Assembly (NCBI RefSeq): GCF_001423405.1
Contig: NZ_LMNS01000002.1
Coordinates: 103,516-167,515, forward strand
DNA: 64,000 bases
From: Methylobacterium sp. Leaf123
Lineage (GTDB): Bacteria; Pseudomonadota; Alphaproteobacteria; Rhizobiales; Beijerinckiaceae
Direction of reading: 5' to 3'
The notes beneath the pieces are model-generated. The model ran no database searches, had not been told where the DNA came from, and saw only the letters and a list, made by a program, of their open reading frames with translations. Made by a program: the position numbers and the translations under genes. This document shows, piece after piece, positions 9,270-17,522 of this stretch (positions are counted from its first letter, which is position 1; each line of letters opens with the position of its first letter).

Positions 9270-9680
9270 ATGTCCGCCGCCGACATCGCCAAGCGCCTGA
9301 AGCGCGCCGAGCGCCTCACCGCCGTGCAGGAGCAGATGCGCCGCGCCGCCGAATGGCAGCTCGCCGAGACCCGGCGCAATGTCGAGGCGGTCGAGGCGGA
9401 TCGGGCGGCTTTGCTCGCCGCGGTCGGCTCCTCGGCCCACGGTCACCTGTTCCTGGAAGCCGCCAACCGCCGCCTGCGCGGGCTCGCCACGCGGGCGACC
9501 GAACTCGAACGGATCGCCGCGTCCCAGGCGGACGAGGTGCGCGAGCAGGGCCTCGCGCAGAAGCGCGCGGAGCTGAGCGCCGAGCGGATCGAGACGCTGC
9601 TCGACCGGGAACGCGACCGGGTCGAGGCGATGGAGCGGCTCGACAGCCTCGCCCAGCGCCGCGATGCAAGCCTCCCGTAA
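9270..9680 (+). CDS. Probable FliJ-like flagellar coiled-coil protein
   Basis: 136-aa highly charged, all-helical protein (Arg/Glu/Ala rich, almost no aromatic residues) predicted to be a long coiled coil. FliJ, a general flagellar export chaperone and ATPase stalk protein, has this length and composition. The position 20 nt after fliR and before the rod-binding gene fits a flagellar export role. Sequence similarity is too weak to prove the family by eye. It could also be a different export chaperone. The start ATG is preceded by AGAGGAAAGGG, a good ribosome binding site. Confidence 0.6.
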   Translation: MSAADIAKRLKRAERLTAVQEQMRRAAEWQLAETRRNVEAVEADRAALLAAVGSSAHGHLFLEAANRRLRGLATRATELERIAASQADEVREQGLAQKRAELSAERIETLLDRERDRVEAMERLDSLAQRRDASLP

Positions 9681-9755
9681 GCCAGCGGATCTACACTCCC
9701 CTCCATCCTCAGCGGTGTGCGCCCGGTTCGCGCCGCATCAAGGTTTGACGGCGCG

Positions 9756-10226
9756 ATGAGCATCACCCCCCCTTCCGACATCGTGATGGATGTGGCGCGC
9801 GCCGCCGATCCGGCCCGCTATCAGGAGGCTGCGGCCAAGCTGTCGCAGCCCGGCGACCCGGCCGCCTTCGCCAGCGCCGCCGACGACGCGGCGCGCGAGG
9901 CGGGCCTGACCACGCATATGCCCCTCGACGTCCACGGGGCGCTGACGGGCCTGAAGAACGAGACCGCCCGGACCGGCTCTGCCGACCCCTACCGAAAGTT
10001 CGAGGGGCAGGTGATCCAGCAATTCGTCGAGGCGATGCTGCCCAAGGCCGAGAACGTCTTCGGCAAGGGCAATGCCGGCGGCATCTGGAAGTCGATGCTC
10101 GCCGAGCAGCTCGGCCAGCAGATCGCCCAGACCGGCGGCATCGGCATCGCCCGCATGCTGAACGCCGCCCGCCCCGCCAGCACCCCGGTGGCGCCCACGG
10201 GCACCGGCGTCGCGAGCAAGGTCTGA
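9756..10226 (+). CDS. cheL: Rod-binding protein, FlgJ N-terminal/CheL type
   Basis: 156-aa protein with the rod-binding core near residues 80-135: YRKFEGQVIQQFVEAMLPK, then FGKGNAGGIWKSMLAEQLG and the ending GGIGIARML. This matches the FlgJ N-terminal (rod-capping) domain without the muramidase half, as in alphaproteobacterial CheL. It should help rod assembly in the periplasm. The ATG at 9756 (MSITPPSD) was preferred over an upstream in-frame codon at 9717, which would lie in the untranslated spacer. A downstream FlgN-like gene follows after 5 nt. Confidence 0.85.
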   Translation: MSITPPSDIVMDVARAADPARYQEAAAKLSQPGDPAAFASAADDAAREAGLTTHMPLDVHGALTGLKNETARTGSADPYRKFEGQVIQQFVEAMLPKAENVFGKGNAGGIWKSMLAEQLGQQIAQTGGIGIARMLNAARPASTPVAPTGTGVASKV

Positions 10227-10231
10227 CCGCC

Positions 10232-10564
10232 ATGCTGCTCGAATCCCTGAAGCGGTTGGAGGCCACCGTCGAGGCCGAGACCGAAGCGCTCGGTGCCAAT
10301 GCGGCCCTCGATCTCGATGCGGTCAACCGGGCCAAGAGCCGGAGCCTCCTCGAACTCACCCGCCTCGCCCGCGGCCTCGATGTCGCGACCCTCGATGCCG
10401 AAACCGGGATCGTGCTGGCGCGCCTGCGCGACAAGCTGATCCGCAATCAGGAGGCCGTCGCCCTGCATCTGCGGGCGGTGGAGGAGGTCGGCGAGACGCT
10501 GCAGGCCAGCCTTCAGGCCGCAGAGTCCGACGGCACCTATTCGGCGCGCCTGGGACGCGACTGA
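10232..10564 (+). CDS. FlgN-like flagellar chaperone (putative)
   Basis: 110-aa helical protein, acidic N-terminal half, coiled-coil-like. The length, all-helix prediction and location five bases after the rod-binding gene fit FlgN, the chaperone for FlgK and FlgL. The internal pattern DAVNRAKSRSLLELTRLAR resembles the helix that follows the first FlgN hairpin in alphaproteobacterial members. The assignment is inferred from context and general pattern rather than a diagnostic motif. Confidence 0.6.
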   Translation: MLLESLKRLEATVEAETEALGANAALDLDAVNRAKSRSLLELTRLARGLDVATLDAETGIVLARLRDKLIRNQEAVALHLRAVEEVGETLQASLQAAESDGTYSARLGRD

Positions 10565-10567
10565 GCC

Positions 10568-11014
10568 ATGCGCATCCTCGTCTCGGGCCTCTGGATCTGC
10601 GCCGTCACCATCGCCTCCTGCTACGCGGCGGTGACCTTCGGCGGCGGGTTCTTCTCGAAATCGACCGAGCCCTATCTCGAAGGGCTGCAATATCAGAAGC
10701 TTGCACCCATCAACATTCCGATGGTCGCCGAGGGCAAGGTGCAGGGCTACGTCATCGCCGTGCTGGTCTTCACGGCCGACGCCAAGCTGATGCACACGCT
10801 CCCCGTCGCCCCCAACGCCTTCGTGGTCGATGAGGCCTTCCGCCAGATCTACGGCGACACCACCATCGATTTCCGCAAGCTCGCCCGCTACGACATCAAC
10901 GGCCGGCTGGCCCAGATCCGCGCCAAGGTGAACGAGCGCCTCGGCTCCGATGTGGTGAAGGACGTGCTGGTCGACGAACTGAACTTCGTCGCCAAGCGCG
11001 AGGTGCGCTCCTGA
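10568..11014 (+). CDS. FliL-like single-pass membrane protein (putative)
   Basis: 148-aa protein with one N-terminal membrane helix (about residues 5-25) and a periplasmic domain. The domain contains GYVIAVLVFTADAKLM and ends in a long helix followed by KDVLVDELNFV, a layout reminiscent of FliL (strands, then helix, then the final 'dVlf.dfv' strand). It begins 3 nt after the FlgN-like gene and closes the flagellar run. It could be a Hyphomicrobiales-specific basal-body accessory protein rather than FliL itself. Confidence 0.5.
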   Translation: MRILVSGLWICAVTIASCYAAVTFGGGFFSKSTEPYLEGLQYQKLAPINIPMVAEGKVQGYVIAVLVFTADAKLMHTLPVAPNAFVVDEAFRQIYGDTTIDFRKLARYDINGRLAQIRAKVNERLGSDVVKDVLVDELNFVAKREVRS

Positions 11015-11020
11015 TTGTGA

Positions 11021-11335
11021 TCAGGTGCGCCGTCGGCATTCGTCGATCAAATCCTTCAGCTCGTAATCGATCACGTACAGGCGACCCAAGCTACGTTTGT
11101 GAGAGCCACCATAGAAGAATCCTGTCATCTTATAGATTAGGCTTGCGTGAATGAGGCCTCGCCCGAACGGAAGCCCCCATCCACTCTGATAGAGCGTCTT
11201 GTTTCCGATCGACATCAAGTCGGAAATTGAATTCGACGCATCAGCACGTTCAGCAAACAGGAGATCGATCCGGTCGCTAAGTTCCTGAACGCTCAGCTTG
11301 GCAAGATCGCCCCTGAGATTGATCCCGATGCGCAT
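11021..11335 (-). CDS. Hypothetical protein, A+T-richer than surroundings
   Basis: 104-aa soluble protein of unknown function, convergent with the flagellar cluster and 6 nt from it. No signal peptide or membrane helix. The middle contains GWGLPFGRGLIHASLIYKM and the C-terminus is acidic, ending DECRRRT. Codon use includes many A/T-ending codons (for example ATA, AGA, TTA), unlike its neighbours, which suggests a foreign or decaying origin. I recognise no family. Confidence 0.5.
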   Translation of the reverse strand: MRIGINLRGDLAKLSVQELSDRIDLLFAERADASNSISDLMSIGNKTLYQSGWGLPFGRGLIHASLIYKMTGFFYGGSHKRSLGRLYVIDYELKDLIDECRRRT

Positions 11336-11518
11336 TCTCAGCCGTGGTCCGCAAGATTTCTGGAAATCGCTTCAAAACTGCTCAAGCGGAGCGTGAGCTG
11401 GACACTCCATATCCGGCCGGCTTTCAAGCGCTGCGTGGTCGTTGGATAGATACCACAGGAAAATGGTGACAAGACTCCTGTTGATCCCATCTATTCCTGC
11501 TCGCATCCTGCCGCCGCC

Positions 11519-12412
11519 ATGACCTGCTTTACCGGCCTTTCCGCCTTCCCGATCACCCCCGCCTCCCCCGACGGATGCGTGGATATGGCGGCGTTGCGCG
11601 CGCTGGTGGCGCCCCTCGCCGCTGCGGGGGTGGATTCGATCGGGCTTCTCGGCAGCACCGGCACCTACGCCTATCTCTCCCGCGCGGAGCGCCGCCGCGC
11701 GCTTGATGTGGCTCTTGAGGAAGCCGGCGGCCGGGTGCCGGTCATCGTCGGAATCGGAGCTTTGCGCACCGACGAGGCCGTGGCCTTGGCGCAGGACGCG
11801 CGGGCGGCGGGTGCCGCCGCCGGGCTCCTGGCTGCCGTCTCCTACACGCCGCTGACCGACGAGGAGGTGTTCGAGCATTTCTCCGCCGTCGCCACGGGCA
11901 GCGGCCTGCCGATCTGCATCTACGACAATCCCGGCACCACGCATTTCCGGTTCACGCCCTCGCTGGTCGGGCGGCTGGCCCATGTGCCCGGCATCCGCGC
12001 GCTCAAGAGCCCGGCGCCGGATTCCGAGACGGTGGCCGGCCAGTTCGACGCCCTGCGCCGGGCGGTGCCGGCCGAGTTCCGGCTCGGCTTCAGCGGCGAC
12101 TGGAACGCGGCCGAAGCGCTGCTGGCGGGCGGCGAGGCTTGGTACAGCGTCGCGGCCGGGCTGTTTCCCGAACCCTGCCTCGCGATCCTGCGGGCGGCAC
12201 GCGCCGGTGAGGTCGCGCGGGCGCGGGCCCTGCACGCGCGGATGCAGCCGCTCTGGGATCTGTTCAAGGAATTCTCAAGCCTGCGGGTCACTTACGCGGC
12301 TGCCCGCCATCTCGGCCTGTGCCGAACCGATCCGCCCCGACCGATCCTGCCGCTGCCCGAGCCTGTCCGGAATCGGGTGGCCGAGGTCATCGACCGGCTC
12401 GCGCTCGCCTGA
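11519..12412 (+). CDS. Dihydrodipicolinate synthase/N-acetylneuraminate lyase family aldolase
   Basis: 297-aa class I aldolase of the DapA/NanA superfamily (TIM barrel). The Schiff-base lysine is K163 in IRALKSPAP and the conserved tyrosine is Y135 in ICIYDNPGTT. The substrate carboxylate loop reads LLGSTGTY (residues 43-50). DapA has GTTGE here, and replacement of the Glu by Tyr argues against true DapA. It is therefore probably a pyruvate-dependent aldolase for another aldehyde (sugar acid or hydroxyproline type). It stands alone, so context gives no substrate. Confidence 0.85.
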   Translation: MTCFTGLSAFPITPASPDGCVDMAALRALVAPLAAAGVDSIGLLGSTGTYAYLSRAERRRALDVALEEAGGRVPVIVGIGALRTDEAVALAQDARAAGAAAGLLAAVSYTPLTDEEVFEHFSAVATGSGLPICIYDNPGTTHFRFTPSLVGRLAHVPGIRALKSPAPDSETVAGQFDALRRAVPAEFRLGFSGDWNAAEALLAGGEAWYSVAAGLFPEPCLAILRAARAGEVARARALHARMQPLWDLFKEFSSLRVTYAAARHLGLCRTDPPRPILPLPEPVRNRVAEVIDRLALA

Positions 12413-12461
12413 TCCGGCCGCTGCGGGACACTCGCGCTCCCGCGTTCTTAAAGGTCGATTC

Positions 12462-12502
12462 ACGCAGAACTGTTTGACTCACCCTCAGAGTAAGTTCTGC
12501 GT
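12462..12502. promoter_or_regulatory. 10-bp perfect inverted repeat upstream of the DUF2336 gene
   Basis: ACGCAGAACT and its exact complement AGTTCTGCGT are separated by 21 bases and end 11 bases before the ATG at 12514. The spacing of the arm centres is about three helical turns, as for a dimeric repressor. It could also fold as a leader hairpin that hides the start region. TTGACT lies in the spacer. Confidence 0.55.
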
Positions 12503-12513
12503 AATCGAGTGCC

Positions 12514-13500
12514 ATGCCCCCATCGGTCGCCGGCGCGCCGGACCTGTCCGGCCTCATCGAGCTCTCGCGCGATCCCGCGCTGGACCTGAAACCCGTGATT
12601 CTGCGGGTGCAGACCGACCTGTTCCTGGCCGCTCCGGTCCATGACCGGGCGATCCTCAGGGAGTTCGAATCCCTCGCCGCGGGCCTGATCCCGACGGTGG
12701 ACGAGGAAACGGCGCGCGTCGTCGCCGAGAAGCTCAAGGGATGCCCCGATGTCCCGGCCAACGTGCGCGCCGCGCTCGAAGCCCGCGGCTTCCCCATCGC
12801 GCTCCCTCCCGAGCCCGAAACGGAAGCGGAGGCCGACCGGGCGCTCGCCGAAAATCCCGGCGCGCTGATCGGCACCCGCGTGCTGGACCGCCTGCTCACC
12901 CGCGCCCGGACCGACGCGGATCTCGCCCAGATCCTGCTCGCCCGGCCCGACATCCCGCCCGCCGACCTCGCGCCGCTCTGGCTCTATGCCGGTCCGGAGC
13001 AGCGCAGCGCGATCACCCAGGCCGTCGAGGCCACCGCCGCCCTGCGCCCCTGCCCGCCGGCCCCCCGCGCCCTCGCGACGCGCCTCGTCGAGCATTCCCA
13101 TGCCCGCGACGTGCCGGCCTTCATCACGGCGCTCGGCCAAGGGCTCGGGCTGCCGCCGAACTATCTCGGCGCCGCCGTCGATCCGGTGGCCCGCTACGAC
13201 CTGCTGACGCTTGCGCTGCGCGCGGCGGATCTGCGCGAGGGCGAAGCGGTCTTCGTCTTCCTTACCCTCAACGACAGCGTCGCGCGCTCGGTCGATCGGG
13301 TGTTTTCCCTCGTCACGCTGTTTCGCGAGACGAGCCGGGCCACCGCCCGCGACCTGCTCTGCGCGATCTTCGGCGTGCCCGTGATGGAGCGCGCCGCGGG
13401 CGAGCACCAGCCGCTGCACGGCCCCGAATCCAAGCGCGGCAGCACGGCGGCCGAGCGCCTGCGCACGGTGCTGCCGATGCGCCTGCGCCGGACGAGCTGA
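12514..13500 (+). CDS. DUF2336 domain-containing protein
   Basis: 328-aa soluble, helix-rich protein. Repeating short helical units resemble the DUF2336 pattern of alphaproteobacteria: an N-terminal LIELSRDPALDLKPVILRV, then DLFLAAPVHDRAILREFESL, then EETARVVAEKLKGCPDVP. Function is unknown. DUF2336 proteins often occur with regulatory and cell-cycle genes. An inverted repeat lies just upstream. The convergent DUF1491 gene ends 15 nt away. Confidence 0.7.
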   Translation: MPPSVAGAPDLSGLIELSRDPALDLKPVILRVQTDLFLAAPVHDRAILREFESLAAGLIPTVDEETARVVAEKLKGCPDVPANVRAALEARGFPIALPPEPETEAEADRALAENPGALIGTRVLDRLLTRARTDADLAQILLARPDIPPADLAPLWLYAGPEQRSAITQAVEATAALRPCPPAPRALATRLVEHSHARDVPAFITALGQGLGLPPNYLGAAVDPVARYDLLTLALRAADLREGEAVFVFLTLNDSVARSVDRVFSLVTLFRETSRATARDLLCAIFGVPVMERAAGEHQPLHGPESKRGSTAAERLRTVLPMRLRRTS

Positions 13501-13515
13501 CGCCGCGCTTGAGCG

Positions 13516-13857
13516 CTACTCCGCGAGCGGAAGGCCGTGCCGGCCCTCGCGGTCGTCGATCTCGACGATCCAGAGATCGGAATCGAAGCGGATCTCCCGC
13601 GTGAGGCGTTCCTCGACATCCGGGGACGGGGCGGCGGTGAGGATCGGCGTGAAGCGGCGATCGCCGTCGTCATCCGCTTCGATCAACGCCTGCGGCGCCG
13701 GGCCGTAGAGGTCGGCAGTGCCGTCGAGCCGGTCGATCTTGACGAAAATCGCCCCCGCCTCCGCCGAACCGCGGCGGCGCTGCACGGCGGGAATGTTCTC
13801 GCCGTTGAGGCGGCGCAGATGCGCGGAGACCCAGAAATCCGAGCGAAGGCGTGGCAT
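13516..13857 (-). CDS. DUF1491 family protein
   Basis: 113-aa protein with the family's N-terminal signature PRLRSDFWVSAHLRRLN and the internal AGAIFVKIDRLDGTADLYGPAPQ split over the centre, ending in FDSDLWIVEIDDREGR. The start at 13857 (MPRLRSDF) fits the family. An in-frame start 18 codons upstream would add an unconserved extension. Function unknown. It is followed on the same strand by nothing, and preceded by a peptidoglycan-binding gene that ends upstream on the same strand, so the two may be co-transcribed. Confidence 0.85.
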   Translation of the reverse strand: MPRLRSDFWVSAHLRRLNGENIPAVQRRRGSAEAGAIFVKIDRLDGTADLYGPAPQALIEADDDGDRRFTPILTAAPSPDVEERLTREIRFDSDLWIVEIDDREGRHGLPLAE

Positions 13858-13926
13858 GCCCGGTTCATAGGCGCCGATGGCCGCCGCGTCGATGGCGCGG
13901 CGGCATAGCATCAGTGCCGGCGCGCT

Positions 13927-14682
13927 TTACCCGCCCGCCTTGGCGGTCATCTCGCGGGTCAGGGCGCGCAGGGTCGGCCCGGTCGCCTCGCCCTTCACCG
14001 GCATCTTGCGGTCGCGCTCGAACTTCTCGATCGCCGTCTTGGTGCCGGGCCCCATCAGGCCGTCATCCTTGAGCGGACCGTAGCCGAGCTTGGCCAAGGC
14101 GCGCTGGGCCCGGATCACGGTCGGGTCCGGCTTCGGCCCCTCGGACTTGCCGGCCTCCGTCTTCGCCTCGACCTTCGGTTCATTCGCGGCGGGCTTGGGT
14201 GCGGGCTTGCGCTCAGCCTTGGGCGTGACCGAAGCGGTCGTCTCGCCGGAGCGGATCATGTCGGCGATGCTGTCGCGGGCGGGCACCGGCACCTCCCGCA
14301 CGGGGGCGGGCTTCGGCGTCTCGATGGCGCGCACCTCCCGGGCTGGTGGCGCTGCGGGCCGCGCGGCGGCCACGGGCTTCGGCTCGACGGTCGGCAGGAT
14401 CGGAGCCGGGTGCGGCCCGGCCTGGAGGCCCATGGCATTGACGCAGACATAGACCGCCGCGCCGACCCCGAGGAACGTTCCGACCACGCCGCCGGGATAG
14501 CGCCGGCAGACCTGCCCGGCCCCCGTCGCCGCGGACAGGACAGCGGCCTTCCAGCCGGACGCCGCAGGCCCGCGGGGGGCGGGCTTGCGGCGCGGGGCGG
14601 ATTTGGCCGGGCTTCGGGCGACGCGCATGTCACCGGGGACGACGATCTCGCGCTGGTCCCGTCGGGCGGGCGGCTCGCGCAT
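13927..14682 (-). CDS. Membrane-anchored peptidoglycan-binding protein (PG_binding_1)
   Basis: 251-aa protein. A basic N-terminus (about 60 aa) precedes one membrane helix near residues 66-83, then a long Pro/Ala/Lys-rich linker (to about 185) and a C-terminal peptidoglycan-binding repeat with RAQRALAKLGYGPLKDDGLM and GPGTKTAIEKFERDRKMPV. This suggests anchoring of the inner membrane to the cell wall. The ATG at 14682 has AAAGGAG eight bases upstream. It shares its strand with the histidine kinase that ends 44 nt before its start, so it is probably the second gene of that operon. Confidence 0.85.
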   Translation of the reverse strand: MREPPARRDQREIVVPGDMRVARSPAKSAPRRKPAPRGPAASGWKAAVLSAATGAGQVCRRYPGGVVGTFLGVGAAVYVCVNAMGLQAGPHPAPILPTVEPKPVAAARPAAPPAREVRAIETPKPAPVREVPVPARDSIADMIRSGETTASVTPKAERKPAPKPAANEPKVEAKTEAGKSEGPKPDPTVIRAQRALAKLGYGPLKDDGLMGPGTKTAIEKFERDRKMPVKGEATGPTLRALTREMTAKAGG

Positions 14683-14725
14683 CAATTCGCTCCTTTACGT
14701 GGAAATGGTGCCTCGCTCGGATCGC

Positions 14726-16663
14726 TCATCCGGCGCGGCGCATCGGCGGGTTGGTCGAGAGCGGGGCGGGATCGAACAGGCCGGCCGGCCGACGGATCGG
14801 CTCAGGCGCCGGCTCCGGCATCGCGGCGACTCGCACCGAGGTCCGGATCGGGGCCGGCTGAGCCGGGGCGGCAGCCTTCGCACCGCTTACCGAGCCGTCC
14901 CGCGCGCCGGCCGTGCCGGTTTTGGCGCGGCTGCAATCGAGCGGCAGGGTCACGGTGACGGCGGTGCCCTTGCCCGGCGCGCTCTCGACGGAGACGGCGC
15001 CGCCATGCAGCCCGGCAAGGCCGCGCACCACCGAGAGGCCGAGCCCGGTGCCCTCGTGGGTGCGCCCGTAGCCGCCGCCGACCTGGAAGAAGGGGTCGCC
15101 GAGCCGCGGCAGGTCGGCCTCGGTGATGCCGATGCCGTCGTCGCTCACCACGATGTCGAGATAGGCCCCGCCCCGGCGCACCATCACCTCCACCCGCCCG
15201 CCGCGCGGCGTGAACTTCACGGCATTCGAGATCAGGTTGATGAGCATCTGGCGGCAGGCGCGGGCATCGGCCACGAGGGCGCAGCCGGCGGGCACGGGCG
15301 CGCTGGTCAGGGTGATGCCCGAGGCATCGGCCTTGAGCCGCATCAGGTCGCAGCAGGCACGGATCAGCGCCTCGACATCGACCGGCTCCGGCTGGAAGTC
15401 GAAATGCCCGCCGCGGATGCGCGAGATGTCGAGCAGCGTGTTCACCACGTCGAGCAGGTGGCGCCCGGACTGGGCGATGATGCCGGCATATTCCCGCGAC
15501 CGCTCCGGCGAGAGGCTCACCGCGCCCTCCCCGCCCAGAACGTCCGAGAAGCCGATGATGGCGTTGAGCGGGGTGCGCAGCTCGTGGCTAACGGTGGCGA
15601 GGAAGTGGGTCTTCACCTCGTCGGCGCGCTCGGCCTCGGCGCGGGCGCGGTCGAGTTCCTGCGCGTGGCGGCGATGCTCCGAGACGTCGCGGGTCACGGC
15701 GACGACCGTCGAGCCGTTGGCACCCGCGAGCCCCGCCTCGATCCGGTGGGCGCGCATCTCGGCGAAGATCGTGCGGCTGCCGTCGCCGCGCGGGACGTCG
15801 AGATGCAGGCGGAACGGTACAGTGGCCGGCGTGCCGTAGGCGGCGACGTCGCTGATGGCCTGGAGCAGGGCCGGACGGTCGCCGATATGCACCCGGTCGA
15901 GCAGGCCATGGCCGCGCAGGCGGCTCGCCTCGGCGCCGACGAAGCGGGCGGCCGAGCCGCTCGCCTCCAGCACCCGGCCATTGGCGTCGTGCCAGGTCAC
16001 GAGGTCGTCGATGGCCGAGAGCAGCAGGCGGTCGCGGGCTTCGTTGTCCTGCATCCGGGCGCGCCACTCGCCCTCGCGGCGCATGTGCTCCATCGCTTGG
16101 GCCGCGATGTGGCCGATGGCGGTCACGGCAAAGACCGGCATGACGACCGCGTTGGGCCAATCGAGCGCGAGGGCGCCGACCGGCAGGTAGCCGCTCAGCG
16201 CAATCGCGAAGGCGCCGAGGACGGCGATGACGGACGCGGCGATCGTCGCCCGGCGCGAACCGGAGATCATCGCCTCCAGCGGCACCGCCACGAGCCAGAT
16301 GGCCGCGGCCGAACTCGCGCCGCCGGTCAGCGCGGCGAGGCAGACGACGATGCCGGTCAGGCCGAGCGAGGACAGGGCATGGGCGACCCAGAGCGAGCCG
16401 GTGCGCGACAGGATCACGGCGGCTAGCAGCGGCAGGAACAGGCTGGCGATGGCGATCGCCTCTAGGCCGCTCGGGACACCGCGCCAGACGAGGTAGGGCG
16501 GCAGGCCCGCCAACATCACGGCGCCGGTGGCGAGCCGCGAGATCAGGAACCGCTCATGGCGGAAGCGCACGCCCGGCTCGCCCAGCGCAGACGCATGGAC
16601 CAGCCCGGCCAGGCGGGAATCGAACAGGGAGGCAAGGGCACCGTCTTTACGCAACACCACCAC
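14726..16663 (-). CDS. Membrane-bound PAS sensor histidine kinase
   Basis: About 645 aa from a GTG at 16663; the frame is open back to 16837, so the start is uncertain. There are about six membrane helices in the first 210 residues, then a PAS domain (LLLSAIDDLVTWHDANGRV onward), HisKA with SHELRTPLNAIIGFSD (phospho-His near residue 359), and HATPase_c with N-box NLISNAVKFTPRGG, G1 DDGIGI and G2 GTGLGLS. A Pro/Ala-rich tail of about 70 aa follows. The layout recalls DivJ/PdhS cell-cycle kinases of alphaproteobacteria, but that link is an inference. No response regulator is adjacent. It is likely transcribed with the downstream peptidoglycan-binding gene. Confidence 0.88.
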   Translation of the reverse strand: MVVLRKDGALASLFDSRLAGLVHASALGEPGVRFRHERFLISRLATGAVMLAGLPPYLVWRGVPSGLEAIAIASLFLPLLAAVILSRTGSLWVAHALSSLGLTGIVVCLAALTGGASSAAAIWLVAVPLEAMISGSRRATIAASVIAVLGAFAIALSGYLPVGALALDWPNAVVMPVFAVTAIGHIAAQAMEHMRREGEWRARMQDNEARDRLLLSAIDDLVTWHDANGRVLEASGSAARFVGAEASRLRGHGLLDRVHIGDRPALLQAISDVAAYGTPATVPFRLHLDVPRGDGSRTIFAEMRAHRIEAGLAGANGSTVVAVTRDVSEHRRHAQELDRARAEAERADEVKTHFLATVSHELRTPLNAIIGFSDVLGGEGAVSLSPERSREYAGIIAQSGRHLLDVVNTLLDISRIRGGHFDFQPEPVDVEALIRACCDLMRLKADASGITLTSAPVPAGCALVADARACRQMLINLISNAVKFTPRGGRVEVMVRRGGAYLDIVVSDDGIGITEADLPRLGDPFFQVGGGYGRTHEGTGLGLSVVRGLAGLHGGAVSVESAPGKGTAVTVTLPLDCSRAKTGTAGARDGSVSGAKAAAPAQPAPIRTSVRVAAMPEPAPEPIRRPAGLFDPAPLSTNPPMRRAG

Positions 16664-17043
16664 GCACAACGCAAGCCTTGACCCGGTACACGGGTGTCTT
16701 GCGCCCCTCGACTGCTCGTTACGATCTCGAGCAAACCGTCGCAGAGGCGGTTTAAGCGAGGATGAAAAGGGTCGCTCACTTGCCGCCGACCGCGGCGGCG
16801 ACGGACCCCGGCGGAGGCGCCGATACCCGCTTTTCACAATCCCCGGGCAGGGCCGGCGAACCGCTTCACAGAGGGTAAACAGGGGTCCGGGAGGGGCGTG
16901 TTGGTACGAAAAACACTTCGTTCACCACGTCGGCGTTTTCGACTCCTCGGGTTCATCCGGCGGTGCCGCGGGGATGGCAGGATCAGGTGATCGACCTCCG
17001 CCGGCCGCGTGCCGGCAAAGCAGCGCCTTTCGGAACCGGATCG

Positions 17044-17376
17044 ATGTCGTTTCTTCTGCGCGCCGCCCTCGTGATCGGCGCCCTCTCCTATCTCGCGCTT
17101 CAGCGCCAGGGCGGCCCCGATCCGGCCCGGCCGCACGTCGCCGGGGCGGGGATCGCGACGGGTAATGTGATGGATCACCTGACCACGGGCGGCATCGGCG
17201 CGCTGGTGGAGGCCGTGAACGCCCTGCCGCCCGAGGCACGCGAGGACATGGCGCGGACCGGGGCGAACGCCCTCATCCGCCAGGTCGGCGGACGGATCGC
17301 GCCGCCCCCGCCTTCCGCCGACACTCTGTCCGCCAGCGATCGACAACCGCCCTGGCGGGGAGCAACTTCCCCCTGA
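17044..17376 (+). CDS. Small single-pass membrane protein, unknown function
   Basis: 110-aa protein with an N-terminal membrane helix (residues 2-19, FLLRAALVIGALSYLALQ) and a Pro-rich C-terminal tail. The central part ALVEAVNALPPEAREDMARTG looks helical. It is divergent from the histidine kinase. The 380-nt gap between them should contain both promoters and a small hairpin near 16732-16753 (AAACCG/CGGTTT). It precedes cydB by 146 nt. A G+C-rich hairpin at about 17419-17452 followed 10 nt later by T5 may terminate it. I recognise no family. Confidence 0.55.
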   Translation: MSFLLRAALVIGALSYLALQRQGGPDPARPHVAGAGIATGNVMDHLTTGGIGALVEAVNALPPEAREDMARTGANALIRQVGGRIAPPPPSADTLSASDRQPPWRGATSP

Positions 17377-17522
17377 GCGCGGTTCTGGCCTGATGTGAGG
17401 GCCTCGCAAAACGCCTGACCGCCGCTCCTCTCTGAGCAGGGCGGCGCAGCGGGCTTTTTGTGACCGACACTCACGCGGTGCTCGTGTCACGCACCGGTGG
17501 CATCGGCCGGGAGGGAACGCGG

